Assembly (NCBI RefSeq): GCF_002813425.1
Contig: NZ_PHUL01000001.1
Coordinates: 1,616,001-1,680,000, forward strand
Reading direction: 5' to 3'
Length of the DNA stretch: 64,000 nt
From: Cellulophaga sp. RHA19
GTDB lineage: Bacteria > Bacteroidota > Bacteroidia > Flavobacteriales > Flavobacteriaceae
Shown here: one piece after another, positions 37,601 through 48,000 of the stretch
Numbering within the stretch: the first letter of the stretch is position 1
Layout of the letters: each line of letters begins with the position of its first letter
Translations under genes and position numbers: made by a program
Notes under the pieces: generated by a model
What the model saw: the letters and a program-made list of their open reading frames with translations, nothing else
The model's database searches: none
What the model was told of the DNA's origin: nothing

Positions 37601-37755
37601 CATTGGATAATGTTAGAATCTATTTAAGAGGTGATAACTTATTTACATGGCAAAGTCATAAAGGTATAGATCCAGAACAAAGTTTGGCAGGTACTACAGA
37701 TAGTAGATCTTCTTTGTTAAAAACGATTAGTTTAGGTCTTAATGTTCAATTTTAA
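34636..37755 (+). CDS. SusC/RagA family TonB-linked outer-membrane importer, pair 1
   Basis: 1039 residues. A signal peptide (MRTKVTWILTPLLVLLMSFS) is followed by a carboxypeptidase-regulatory-like domain at about 25-100, a TonB-box-like stretch DEVVVVAYGSQKKKSIVG, the plug domain with IRIRGVGSINASADPLIILD and NGVVLITTKKGS, and a 22-strand beta-barrel ending in LGLNVQF. No STN signalling domain precedes the regulatory-like domain, so no ECF-sigma coupling is expected. With the SusD 12 nt downstream it forms a lidded importer for glycans or peptides. Substrate unknown. Confidence 0.95.
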   Translation: MRTKVTWILTPLLVLLMSFSYGQEKTITGIVTDHEGLTLPGVTVLVVGTTTGTQTDFDGNYTIKAKVGQVLRYSYVGQKTTERKVGASSTISLQMEEDAEALDEVVVVAYGSQKKKSIVGSVTSLGVEEIGNQQLTTVTSAIQGTVAGVNVITSGGQPGSNPTIRIRGVGSINASADPLIILDGVPFNGNINSISGDQIESMNILKDASSTALYGSRAANGVVLITTKKGSYNSEAKITVSAVSGFSTPAVALHDRIGNDDMMRYSWEAERNKNIYVAGQSAADAGANASRDLILNLGYNPYNVAQPVDQNGNLVAGANSLWETDWEDAMLRSAAQRNEYTVSISGGGESSRYFLSANYLNQEGAVRESDFERFTTRLNLESNVKDWLTVGLNTSLSTSKQQFPTQSGSTFASTYQWIYSMSSIYPLYRRGNNGGLVLDNFGNPIYDYGSTTGQTVNGSRPLLANENAVGTLYNNDDVNKRTSAIINGFAKIKLSDNLSFKTNLSYENYLYDSNSYSAYNVGAASGVGGRVDQDRDITTTFNFTNSLNYDKNFGDHNIQATAIFEAYKLKVDALGAQATGFLPGVKVLNGSTLPESVRGFINENRLTSYLGRLAYSYKDRYFIEGSYRRDGSSRFSADTRWGNFFSIGGSWVISDENFLAGNNTINLLKLRSSYGELGNQGTTSYFPYVQGFETGFNELGNTGVILGNVTDPQLTWENQAIFNVGLDFSLLNDRLDGSVEYYSKESIDLIYTQPLPISTGNDGITTNVGSIKNSGYEFSLAGRVIQTNNVTWSVGVNAAINKNEITELTQDEFINGTKKWKEGKSLYDFFIQDWAGVDSADGYGMWYKDVLDVDGNPTGERETTKDYSEATRYYKGSSLPDVTGGLTTDLKVGGFDFNMLFNFSFGSQVYDSSYAGLMDGFSRPGYNASPDVANRWTQPGDITDVPLLLNSQNDFNGTSTRFLFDNDYLRLRAITLGYTLPKDITNRMTLDNVRIYLRGDNLFTWQSHKGIDPEQSLAGTTDSRSSLLKTISLGLNVQF

Positions 37756-37767
37756 TATTTATTATAA

Positions 37768-39186
37768 ATGAAAAATTATATAAAAACAGGATTTTTATCC
37801 TTAATGATAATAACTTCTTTCATATTTGTTGGTTGTTCAGAGGATTATTTAAGTGATCCAGAACCAACAGAAGTTGTTGCGGAAAGCGTTATTTTTGGAA
37901 CAAGAGAAGGTGTTGAAGCCTTTTTGTCAGGAATAAATAGAAGAGCAAGAGGTCAATTTACCAGAACAGATTCAGGAGGTTTAAATTCAATGTATTTTGC
38001 ACGAACTGTAAAAGGAAATGATTTAATTCATGCGCGTTCTTGGTTTAGTTTTGATTACGATAATGACAATAGGGAGCCAACGTATACTAGAACTGTATTT
38101 AGTTGGGAGTTTCCTTATTACATGATTAATCAACTTAATTCATGTATAAATGGAGTTGAGGCTTCTGCTTTGTCTGAAATAGATAAAACAGAGTTAATTG
38201 GTCAAGCAAAAGCGTTAAGAGGTTTTTATTACTTTCAGTTAGCTTTGGAGTTTCAAGAAGGATATACTGCTTCGAATAGAGATTTGCCTGCACCTCCAAT
38301 TTATACAGAACTTTCATTAGAGGGTAAGCCAATGGGTACATTGGGTGAACTTTATGACTTTATAGTTGATGATTTGACTACGGCTGTTTCCACTTTGCCA
38401 AAAGATAGGTTAGGAAAGTCTTACATGAATGTAGATGTAGCTAATGGTATACTAGCAAGAGTTTACTTAACTATGGGGAACTGGAAAGGTGCTGAAGATG
38501 CTGCAAATGCTGCTTATGGTGGTGATGTAGCTTCTGTGTTAGATTCTAAAAGTTATGGTAATGGTTTTGATGACATCAACAATAAAGAATGGATATGGGG
38601 ATTGCCTCAGACGGGTGATCAAACTAATTATTATTATAATGCACCATCTGCATTTATAGATAATGTTAATGATGCATATAATAATATGTATATTAATGAA
38701 TTCTTTTCAAATGAATTTACAGCTACAGATGCACGTAACACTTTTGTTGTTGGTACAGCTCCTAATTACACTAAAGTTACTAGTACTAAGTTTATTTTTG
38801 CTTTCTCTAGTGATATAGTTATTATGAGAACGGCAGAGATGATTTTGATTGAGGCTGAAGCTAAATTTAGGCAAGGAGATGAAATTGGAGCAAGAGATTT
38901 GATGTATGAATTACAAAGTGATAGAGATCCGTTGGCTGTTAAGTCTACTAATACTGGTTCTGCTTTAGAGGAAGAAATTCTTTTAGAAAGAAGAAAAGAA
39001 TTGTACGGTGAAATAGGTGTTGAATGGTTTGATGCAAAGAGACTGCAAAGAGGAATTGTTAGAACTCCAAACCATAGAATTGTAAAAACCTTGGAACCTA
39101 ACGATAAAAGATTTTATTTAAAGATTCCACAAGTAGAAATAGATGCTAATGAAAACATAGATGATTCTGTGAATTCAGGTAGATAA
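37768..39186 (+). CDS. SusD/RagB family surface lipoprotein, pair 1
   Basis: 472 residues. A lipoprotein signal with Cys at 23 (FVGCSED) carries acidic residues after the Cys, which in Bacteroidota favour surface export. A SusD fold follows: an LNSCINGVE helix region, KALRGFYYFQLALEFQEGY in the TPR-like scaffold, and the C-terminal RDPLAVKSTNTGSALEEEIL with LERRKELYGEIGVEWFDAKR and KIPQVEIDAN. It acts as the lid and substrate-capture partner of the SusC 12 nt upstream. Confidence 0.95.
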   Translation: MKNYIKTGFLSLMIITSFIFVGCSEDYLSDPEPTEVVAESVIFGTREGVEAFLSGINRRARGQFTRTDSGGLNSMYFARTVKGNDLIHARSWFSFDYDNDNREPTYTRTVFSWEFPYYMINQLNSCINGVEASALSEIDKTELIGQAKALRGFYYFQLALEFQEGYTASNRDLPAPPIYTELSLEGKPMGTLGELYDFIVDDLTTAVSTLPKDRLGKSYMNVDVANGILARVYLTMGNWKGAEDAANAAYGGDVASVLDSKSYGNGFDDINNKEWIWGLPQTGDQTNYYYNAPSAFIDNVNDAYNNMYINEFFSNEFTATDARNTFVVGTAPNYTKVTSTKFIFAFSSDIVIMRTAEMILIEAEAKFRQGDEIGARDLMYELQSDRDPLAVKSTNTGSALEEEILLERRKELYGEIGVEWFDAKRLQRGIVRTPNHRIVKTLEPNDKRFYLKIPQVEIDANENIDDSVNSGR

Positions 39187-39580
39187 TCATAGAATAAATA
39201 TTTTTTATTTAACCGCTATGAGCAATTGCTCATAGCGGTTTTTTCGTTTTATAAAATTAACAATTAAGAGTATCAAATTACTTAAATACTAATTCTAGAG
39301 GTTGCTTTATATTCATAATAACTCTTTTTGTTATTGATTTTATGTTTTCAACCTTATATAATTCTCTATACTTTATCAGTTGTTTCTAAGTAATACTTTT
39401 CTTAACAATTGACACTCAAAATTAATGAACAGTTGTTTTTGTAAAGTTAACAATTAGGTAGGTATTTACTTATGATGTACACTTTTTGGTTTTTAATTGT
39501 TAATTTAATTAACAATTATTGTTTGTTTCTTTAACTTAATTTTAAGATTTTTGTTGAACTAACTCAAAAATTGAAAATAA
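39187..39580. other. intergenic region with palindromic terminator and leader of susC pair 2
   Basis: Begins with the palindromic terminator (39211-39245). The remaining ~330 nt are AT-rich with no frame. The CTAACTCAAAA box at 39559-39569 sits 11 nt before the ATG. A short CTTAA-TT-TTAAG inverted repeat (about 39536-39547) occupies the position of the mini-hairpin seen in leaders 1 and 3. Confidence 0.65.
39211..39245 (+). terminator. palindromic terminator of susCD pair 1
   Basis: 39211-39240 is a perfect 30-bp palindrome (AACCGCTATGAGCAA and its complement) followed by a T run. Its inner core GAGCAATTGCTC recurs in the terminators after pairs 2 and 3. Confidence 0.85.
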
Positions 39581-42500
39581 ATGAGAGCAAAAGTAACTTG
39601 GATTTTAACACCCTTGTTGGTGTTATTAATGAGTTTCTCTTACGGACAAGAGAAAACAATTACAGGTAATGTTACAGATCAAGATGGTCTTCCATTACCA
39701 GGAGTTTCTGTTTTAGTTGTTGGAACAACAACAGGGACCCAATCAGACTTTGATGGTAATTATACTATTAAAGCAAAAGTAGGGCAAACTTTGCGTTACA
39801 CTTATATTGGTCAAAAAGCAACTGATAGAAAAGTTGGATCAAGTAGCACAATTAACATTCAAATGGAGCAGGATGCTGAGGCATTGGACGAGGTAATTGT
39901 TACTGGATTTGGTAATGTTTCTAAAACATCTTTTGCTGGTTCTGCAAAAGTAGTGGCAGGAGAAAACATTTCTCAAAAGTCTTTCACAAACGTATCTCAA
40001 GCATTAGCAGGTGAGGCAGCAGGTGTTTCTGTTTTTAATACCAGTGGTCAACCAGGTAGTACTTCTACAGTAAGGATTAGAGGTTTTGGTTCTGTAAATG
40101 GTAGTCAAGCTCCGTTATACATCGTAGATGATGCGCCATTTAGAGGTAGTTTAAATGATATCAATCCAAATGATATTAAATCTGTAACTGTTCTTAAAGA
40201 TGCATCTGCAACATCTTTGTACGGAGCAAGAGGTGCTAATGGTGTAATTGTTATTACAACAAAAAGAGGTTCTGATACTGGTAACGAAATAAGTGTATCT
40301 ATTAAAACTGGTGCCAATTTTCAAGGTATTGGTAGATACGAGACTATTGATTCTCCAGAAGAGTATATTGGTATTGCTTGGGAAGGTACTTACCAAAGAG
40401 GTTTATTGGAAAATAATGGAGATCAAGTAGCAGCAGTAGATTATGCTAATGCAAACTTATTTGAAGGTGCAAATGCAGATGTTTCAGATATTTCTCCAGT
40501 ATACAATATGTGGAACACTAGTGATAGTGGAGCTATTGGAGTGTCAGAATTAATAGACCCTGCAACAGGTATGGTTAGACCAGGTGTAACTAGAAGGTAT
40601 TCGCCAGAAGATTGGGAAGATTTTGCTTTTCAAAGTGCAAATAGAATTGAAGGAAATGTTTCTTTAGCTAACACAGGAGAAAACTCTTCAGTGTATACTT
40701 CAGTAGGTTTCATAGATGATCAAGGTTATGCAAGTAATACAGATTATCAAAGATTAAATGCTCGTATCTCAGCAACAAATAAGTATAAAGATTTCATAAA
40801 AATGAATACATCTTTAAACTATGCGCAGAGTGAGACTAATAACAATGGTACAGGAAGTTCTTCTTCTTCACAGTTTTGGTGGATAGACAACATTCCATCA
40901 ATTTACCCATTATTCACTAGAGATGCTAATGGAAATAAAATTGACGATCCTATATATGGTGGTTCTCTTTATGACTATGGTTTAGAAGATGGTCGTGGTT
41001 TTGGTTTTGCTACAAATGGTGTTGCAGATTCTCAAATTAACATTAGTAGATCTAAAGACAACTCGGTAAACTTTACAAATGACTTAAAAATTACATTGGT
41101 AGAAGGTTTAACTTTAGATAACAACTTTTCATATCAATACTTTATGAGTGATGATATAGATTTAAACGAGCCTTTTTATAGTCCTGCTAAAGGTCAAGGT
41201 GGGGTAATTAACAGATCTAGATCTGAAGTTAAAAACTATTCATTAAGAACAGGTCTTAGATATAATAAATCTTTTGGAGCAACAAATTTATCTGCTTTCG
41301 TATCTCACGTAGCTACATCTTATAAGTTTAACTATTTAGAAGCAGAGCGTTCTAAGTTAGTAACACCTTTTGGAACAGATATTTCTAACGGTGTTGTAAA
41401 TGCACCTAGTGATGGTTTTACTAGAGATGAAACAACAGAAAGTTATATAGCAAACGCTACTTTAGATTTTTCTAGTAAGTATTTTTTAAACGCTACATTT
41501 AACAGAGATGCCTCTTCAAGATTTTTGAATGAAAAATGGGGTAATTTTTATTCTGTTGGTGCAGCATGGGTGTTATCTCAAGAAGATTTTATGTCTGGCT
41601 CAAACTTTGTAGATTTCTTAAAAGTAAAGGGTAGCTATGGTGTTCTAGGTAATTCTGGTGTATTAACAGGTACCGCTAACAACTATTATCCAGGGTACAA
41701 CTTATATTCTGTAAATAATTTAAATGATAACATATCATTAGCTTTTGCTACTAAAGGAAATCCAGACCTTACTTGGGAAAGTTCTAATCAGTTTAATGTT
41801 GGTGTAGAGTTTGAGCTTGGTGGTTTTGTAGATGGTTCTGTAGAAGCATATAGTAAATCTACTACAGATATGTTTTTTGATAGAAGAGTTGGTCCTTCTG
41901 TAGGCTATGCTTTAATTTCTGTTAATGATGGTGAGATGGTTAATTCAGGTGTAGAATTTGATTTAGATTTTAAATTGGTTCAAAATGATAAATTTAGCCT
42001 GTCATTAGGTATTAACGGTTCTACTTTTAAAAATGAATTAAAAGCAATGCCAATAGATCCATCAACAGGTGAACAACAAAAGCTTGATATAAGTGGAAAT
42101 TACGGTCGTACAGTTGGTCGTTCTTTATATGATTACTATATGCCAGTGTATGCAGGTGTTAATGTAGATACAGGTGCAGCACAATGGGAGCGTAGCTTTA
42201 ATGATTTAGATGGTGATGGTGTTTTTGGAACAGGTGACGAGATCATAACAAATTTAACATCTTATACTAATGATAATCCTGATGCTAATGTAGTTCAAGA
42301 TATTACTGAGGTATATTCTGAAGCTGCGGATAAATTTATCAATAAAACTGCTATACCAGATGTAACAGGTTCTTTTAGATTAAATGCTAGATATGGTAAC
42401 TTTACATTAAGTACTTTGTTTAATTACTCTTTAGGTGGATATGCTTATGATACTGCTTATGCCAACTTAATGGATAACGATTATGCAGGTACAAATAATT

Positions 42501-42844
42501 TTCACGTAGACATTAGAGATCGTTGGATGCAACCTGGTGATGTTACAGATATTCCAAGGCAAGATGCTAGATTTCAAATACAGCAAAGTGCTACATCTAC
42601 TAGATTTTTAGTTAAATCTGATTATTTAGCATTAAACAATGTTAGACTAGGGTATACATTACCAAGTGACATTAGTAAGCAAATTGGACTTAAAAACTTA
42701 GATTTTTACATAACAGGAGATAATCTTGCATTTTTCTCTAAAAGACAAGGTTTTAACCCATCTACATCTATAACTGGTGGATCTTCAATTTACCGTTACA
42801 ATCCATTATCAACTGTTGTTTTAGGTGTTAATTTAAAATTATAA
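39581..42844 (+). CDS. SusC/RagA family TonB-linked outer-membrane importer, pair 2
   Basis: 1087 residues, the longest of the four. It shares the signal peptide and regulatory-like domain with the other three almost residue for residue, then diverges after DEVIVTGFGNVSKTSFAGS. The plug has VRIRGFGSVNGSQAPLYIVD and NGVIVITTKRGS; the barrel ends in VLGVNLKL. It contains an Asp-rich FNDLDGDGVFGTGDEI insert near residue 880, which resembles a calcium-binding loop. No STN domain. Its partner SusD starts 4 nt downstream. Confidence 0.95.
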   Translation: MRAKVTWILTPLLVLLMSFSYGQEKTITGNVTDQDGLPLPGVSVLVVGTTTGTQSDFDGNYTIKAKVGQTLRYTYIGQKATDRKVGSSSTINIQMEQDAEALDEVIVTGFGNVSKTSFAGSAKVVAGENISQKSFTNVSQALAGEAAGVSVFNTSGQPGSTSTVRIRGFGSVNGSQAPLYIVDDAPFRGSLNDINPNDIKSVTVLKDASATSLYGARGANGVIVITTKRGSDTGNEISVSIKTGANFQGIGRYETIDSPEEYIGIAWEGTYQRGLLENNGDQVAAVDYANANLFEGANADVSDISPVYNMWNTSDSGAIGVSELIDPATGMVRPGVTRRYSPEDWEDFAFQSANRIEGNVSLANTGENSSVYTSVGFIDDQGYASNTDYQRLNARISATNKYKDFIKMNTSLNYAQSETNNNGTGSSSSSQFWWIDNIPSIYPLFTRDANGNKIDDPIYGGSLYDYGLEDGRGFGFATNGVADSQINISRSKDNSVNFTNDLKITLVEGLTLDNNFSYQYFMSDDIDLNEPFYSPAKGQGGVINRSRSEVKNYSLRTGLRYNKSFGATNLSAFVSHVATSYKFNYLEAERSKLVTPFGTDISNGVVNAPSDGFTRDETTESYIANATLDFSSKYFLNATFNRDASSRFLNEKWGNFYSVGAAWVLSQEDFMSGSNFVDFLKVKGSYGVLGNSGVLTGTANNYYPGYNLYSVNNLNDNISLAFATKGNPDLTWESSNQFNVGVEFELGGFVDGSVEAYSKSTTDMFFDRRVGPSVGYALISVNDGEMVNSGVEFDLDFKLVQNDKFSLSLGINGSTFKNELKAMPIDPSTGEQQKLDISGNYGRTVGRSLYDYYMPVYAGVNVDTGAAQWERSFNDLDGDGVFGTGDEIITNLTSYTNDNPDANVVQDITEVYSEAADKFINKTAIPDVTGSFRLNARYGNFTLSTLFNYSLGGYAYDTAYANLMDNDYAGTNNFHVDIRDRWMQPGDVTDIPRQDARFQIQQSATSTRFLVKSDYLALNNVRLGYTLPSDISKQIGLKNLDFYITGDNLAFFSKRQGFNPSTSITGGSSIYRYNPLSTVVLGVNLKL

Positions 42845-42848
42845 AACT

Positions 42849-44366
42849 ATGAAAACTTTAAATAAAATAATATACGCAGCAGGAGCTTTGTTGTTTATGA
42901 GCTCGTGTAGTGAAGACTTTTTAGAAGTGTTTCCAACAGAAACGTTGTCTCAAGAGCAAGTGAGTGAAGCTTCAAAAATTAATCCAGATGTTTCTAAGGC
43001 TACATTATTGGGTATTTATGAAAACTTATACCGTAGAGGTAGTGGAGGAACAACCAGCCAAGAAGATTTTGGTATTACCACACAGTACATACAGTTAGAT
43101 ATGTTATCTACAGATATGGCTCATTTAGGTAAGAGTTACAATCGTCAAACACAAATTTCAGAATTAACAGCTACTGTAGATCCAGATTCTGATTACAATT
43201 ATAGACCTTGGAGGTTTCTTTTTAGAGTTGTAAATCTTTCAAACCTGGTTATAGATGGTGCTGGTGGTAATGATGTTGTTCCAGAAACAGAAAATCTTAG
43301 GTACACTGTTGGTCAAGCAAAAGCTTTAAGGGGTTATGCATATTTCTTTTTAGCACATGTTTTTGTAAATGATATTTCAAACTTGTCTCAAGAAGCGCTT
43401 CCTATTTATACTAGTGCAGAAGACATAGATCAGCCTAAATCTACTTTACAAGAAGTTTTTGATTTAGTTATAAAAGATTTAACAGATGCTGAAACATTAT
43501 TAGAAGGTTTTGTTAGAGAAGATAAAATTGAAATTAACCAAGATATAGTAAGAGGGTTATTAGCTAAAACATATGGAGCATTAAATAATTGGCCAATGGC
43601 TGAAGATTATGCAGAGTTAGTAGTTAACTCTGGTAATTACCCAATAATGACTGCAGATGAAGTAGCTTTATTGCCAGATGAAAGCGGTGCTGTTGGAGGT
43701 TTTAATGATATTAACTCTATCCCAGGTGTTATGTGGGGTATTGATATTACACCAACAGGTCAAGGTTTAGCATCTTTATTTTCATGGTGGGGCTTTATGG
43801 ATGTGTATAGCTATAGCTATGCAGCTGTAGGTAATTCTAAAGGAATGGATGCAGATTTACATGCTAATTTTAGAGATGATGATATAAGATTAAATCAATT
43901 TTCTGGAAGTTTACAGCCTTCAGGTAAGTTTTATTATAAAGGAGCAGAGCTTAATGGTTTTGCAGCTTTCTCTGGTCCACAATCTAATATAGATTCAGAT
44001 TCTCATTATATGAGAATAGCAGAAATGTATTTATTACACGCAGAGGCTGCAGCAGAAAATGGTAACGATGCAGCGGCTAGAACTAGCTTAAAAGCATTAC
44101 TAGATTTAAGATTAGATGATAGTTCTTATATTGATGGTTTATCTGGTGCTGCATTAGCAGAAGAGGCAGCTTTACAAGCACGTTTGGAATTATTTGCAGA
44201 AGGGCAATCTTATTTTATTATGAAAAGAAGACGTGAAACAAGAACAAGAGGATCTAACTGGTTAGATTTATCAGGAGATTCTTTTAATCATGATGATGAG
44301 CGTTTAACTTATGAAATTCCACAAGAGGAAATTTTATTTAATCCAAATATTAATACTCAAAATTAA
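42849..44366 (+). CDS. SusD/RagB family surface lipoprotein, pair 2
   Basis: 505 residues with a lipoprotein signal, Cys at 20 (LLFMSSCSEDFLE). The SusD fold shows ALRGYAYFFLAHVFVND, a long insert between about residues 260 and 330 compared with pair 1, and the C-terminal RLELFAEGQSYFIMKRRRET and TYEIPQEEILFNPNI. It is 33 residues longer than the pair-1 SusD. It starts 4 nt after susC. Confidence 0.93.
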   Translation: MKTLNKIIYAAGALLFMSSCSEDFLEVFPTETLSQEQVSEASKINPDVSKATLLGIYENLYRRGSGGTTSQEDFGITTQYIQLDMLSTDMAHLGKSYNRQTQISELTATVDPDSDYNYRPWRFLFRVVNLSNLVIDGAGGNDVVPETENLRYTVGQAKALRGYAYFFLAHVFVNDISNLSQEALPIYTSAEDIDQPKSTLQEVFDLVIKDLTDAETLLEGFVREDKIEINQDIVRGLLAKTYGALNNWPMAEDYAELVVNSGNYPIMTADEVALLPDESGAVGGFNDINSIPGVMWGIDITPTGQGLASLFSWWGFMDVYSYSYAAVGNSKGMDADLHANFRDDDIRLNQFSGSLQPSGKFYYKGAELNGFAAFSGPQSNIDSDSHYMRIAEMYLLHAEAAAENGNDAAARTSLKALLDLRLDDSSYIDGLSGAALAEEAALQARLELFAEGQSYFIMKRRRETRTRGSNWLDLSGDSFNHDDERLTYEIPQEEILFNPNINTQN

Positions 44367-45037
44367 TAGTTTTTATATTATTAAAAAAATTTTAACCGCC
44401 AAGAGCAATTGCTCTTGGCGGTTAAAATTTTTTTAATAATTTATTGTCTATTTTTATTACTATAGTATTTTAAATAGACAGGGTAATAGCAATTCATTTT
44501 ATTTAGAAATAAAGTTATTGTTTCAAGTGTTTTTAAAGTTTAACAATTTATTAATCAATGTATGTAGAAAGATGAGATTTGTTATTACAGATAATATTAT
44601 TAGTGAAGTGTTAATTTTTGATAAATCCTATGTAAAAAACACTCATTTTATATCTTTTATCTATAAAAATATATACTTCTTTAGGTAAAAGGCATTGACT
44701 AGTTTTTTTTAACGTTCTCTTAAATTGATTTAACTGATTATTATTTGATATCAAACGTTAATATATAAAATAACATTTCAAAATATTTAAATACACAAAC
44801 ATTAATAATTGCTTGTTTTTCACTTGTTAAAAATCTTCAATAAGCGTGTTTTTTTTGCATTTTAATCTGTTAAATAGTTAAAAAAATAAATATTAACACG
44901 TAATATTATTAATTAATAGTAATATTTTAAAATTAACATTTTTTTTAACATTTACTGTTTTCGTTAACACTAATTTTTTGGAATCTTAACTATTTATTAA
45001 GAGTTTTGTTGGGTACTAACTCAAAAATTAATAATAA
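44367..45037. other. intergenic region with 64-bp palindrome and leader of susC pair 3
   Basis: The longest gap of the cluster, 671 AT-rich nt. It starts with the long palindrome (44377-44440) and ends with the 75-nt leader shared with pair 1, including TCTTAA...TTAAGA and CTAACTCAAAA (45016-45026). In between is a 12-bp palindrome TTTGATATCAAA (44744-44755); a near copy TTTGATATTAAA lies upstream of pair 1 (34470-34481). No credible frame. Confidence 0.65.
44377..44440. terminator. 64-bp perfect palindrome, terminator after susCD pair 2
   Basis: Every base of 44377-44408 pairs with 44409-44440 with no spacer. The centre is the same GAGCAATTGCTC core as the flanking pairs, and the outer arms are an A run and a T run, so the hairpin works as a terminator in either direction. 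Confidence 0.85.
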
Positions 45038-48000
45038 ATGAGAACAAAAGTAGCTTGGATTTTAACACCCTTGTTGGTGTTACTTATGAGTTTCTCTTAC
45101 GGACAAGAGAAAACAATTACCGGTAATGTTACAGACCAAGATGGTTTGCCATTGCCAGGTGTTTCTGTTTTAGTTGTAGGTACAACAACAGGAACTCAAA
45201 CAGATTTTGATGGTAATTATACTATCAAAGCAAGTGTAGGGCAAGTACTGCGTTACAGTTATGTTGGACAAAAAACAGCTGATAGAAAAGTTGGTTCTTC
45301 TAGCACAGTAAATGTTCAATTGGCAGAGGACGCTGAGGCCCTTGAGGAGGTTATTGTATTAGGTTACAGTACTAAATCTGTAGATGAGGTAACCGGTTCT
45401 TCTGTACAAGTTAGTTCAGAAGACATTAAAGATGTTCCTGTTCTATCTGTGGATCAAGCTTTACAAGGTAAAGTGGCTGGTTTACAAATATCTACTACTT
45501 CTGGTACTCCAGGAGCACAGCAAGATATTAGAATTCGTGGTGTAGGTTCTATTAATGCAAGTAACTCACCATTATATGTTATTGACGGAGTTCCTGTAGT
45601 AAGTGAGAATTTCTCAGGTAGTGCTAACAGAACTTCTCTTAGTTCACTTGTATCTCTAAATAGTAAGGATATAGAATCTATGACTGTTTTAAAAGATGCA
45701 TCAGCAACTGCAGCTTACGGAGCTAGAGGTTCTAATGGTGTAATTGTAATTACAACAAAAAGAGGTAAATCAGGAAAAGCAGTATTTAACTTTTCATCAG
45801 TTTTAGGTTTTCAAAACAATGCTTATAATAAAAGAAGCCCTTTAACAGCATCACAAAGAGCTACATTAATTGATGAAGCAACTTTTAATGCTTATGGAGA
45901 AGGTTTTGATTTTGAAAGAGATGAAGCTAGAGATTTTGCAGTAGCTAATAATTTAGGAAATATAGCTAATTGGGATGGTAGTGAATATGACTGGCCTGGA
46001 CTAATGGAAAATAAAGATGCATTAATCCAAGATTATAATTTTTCAGCATCAGGCGGTACTGAAAAAACAAATTATTATGCATCTCTTGGATTTAATGAAA
46101 CTGAACCTACGGTTATTGGTGATTCTTTCAGAAGAATATCTGGTAAGTTAAGTTTTCAAACTTGGCTTAGAGATAATGTTAAGTTAGATAATTCTATAAA
46201 TGTATCTAACTCTAGACAAAATCCAGTATTAGAGAATGGGGCTTTCTTTAATAACCCACATTTAACTAGGTATTATATGACTCCTTTTGCTAACCCATAC
46301 AATGCAGATGGAACTTATAATATAAATAACTTAGGAACTTCTGTATTTAATACATTATATACTAATGAGAATGATGAAGTTTACAATAAGTATACTAGAG
46401 CAACTACTAACACTAAATTAGATTGGGAGTTAATTGAAAATTTAACTTTTTCTTCTCGTATAGGTTTAGATTTTTCTTTGTCGGAGTACAAAGCTTATAA
46501 TAATAGATATCATGGAGATTCTGATGGTGATGTTAATGGTAGTAGTACTGCTTCAGATGAGAAAAACTACAACTGGGTTTCTCAAAATTCATTAAACTAT
46601 CAGTTTAAATTAGGTTCTAAACATAATTTTGATGTTACAGCTTTATTTGAATATCAAAAAAATAATTATACATATTTATATGCTTACGGTGAAAACTTTT
46701 CTACTGATGGTTTAACAAATATTGCAAGTGCAGGATCTAATTTCGATGCTTCTTCATCTTTTACAGACTGGACTAATATTTCTTATTTAGGAATGTTAAA
46801 TTATAACTTTGATGGTAGGTATATCTTAGATGCAACTTTCAGAAGAGAAGGTTCTTCAAGATTTGCAAATGGTCATAGATATGGTAATTTTGGATCAGTT
46901 GGTCTGGGTTGGAATGTTCATAGAGAAGATTTCTTAGAAGGATCTGTTTTTAATGAATTACGTTTAAGAGGTTCATGGGGTATAACAGGTAACTCAGGTA
47001 TTGCTACAAATACTTACCAAGCATTTTTGGCTTATGATGCAGATTATGCAGGCAATGGTGCTGTTTATCCTAGTCAATTAGGAAATGAGTTTTTATCATG
47101 GGAAAATGGAGAAACAGTAGACGCTGGTTTTGATTTTGGAGTATTTGACAATAGATTATCTGGTAGTTTTGCTTATTTTAATAAAAGAACATATGATCTA
47201 TTACAAGATGTCCCTTTGTCACCTACTACTGGTTTTGCTTCTCAGAATACCAATATAGGAGAAGTGGTAAATAAAGGTATAGAGGCTCAACTTAATTACG
47301 ATATCTTTAGAAGTGAAGATTTTAATTGGAGTATTTCTGGAAACTTTGCTACTGTAGACAACGAGGTTACTAAATTAGCTTTAGATTCTACAGGAGAAGA
47401 GATTAATCCAAGTGCTACTAGTACATATAAAACTACAGAAGTAGGCTTGCCTATTGGAGCTTGGTTTATGCGTACCTGGGCGGGTGTAGATACGGAAACA
47501 GGAGAACCTACTTGGTATGTAAATGGAGTAGATGGTGAAGTTACATCTAACTATGCTTCAGCAGCAAGAGTAAACCAAGATGAAGCTAGTGCATTACCAA
47601 CTTTCTCTGGAGGTTTCTCAACTCATATAGAGTATAAAGGTATTTTTATGGATGCTAGTTTATACTATGCAGGTGGACATAAAGTATATGAGCAATATGC
47701 ACAACACTATTTTAGAACTAATAGCTTTACTTTAGGTTCTTACAACGGTGTAGAAGAACTTTTAGAAAGATGGCAACAACCAGGTGATGTAACAGATGTC
47801 CCTAAATTGGTTTATAATGGAGCAGACAATTTCCATGCTACTTCTTCTAGACACTTATATGATGGAGATTACATTAGATTAAAAGATTTAACCTTTGGTT
47901 ATAACTTACCAGCTAAGTTTACAGAGGATATTGGTCTAGATGCAATTTCATTTACAGTTAAAGGTACCAACCTTTACACATGGGTTAAGGATGATGGATT

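Noticed and set aside
42849..44366. Whether the SusD proteins have enzyme activity
   Set aside because: They match the binding-lid fold; no catalytic motif was seen.
44744..44755. TTTGATATCAAA palindrome as a defined operator
   Set aside because: A near copy lies upstream of pair 1, but at a different distance from the ATG (about 166 against 294 nt), and such AT-rich palindromes arise by chance.
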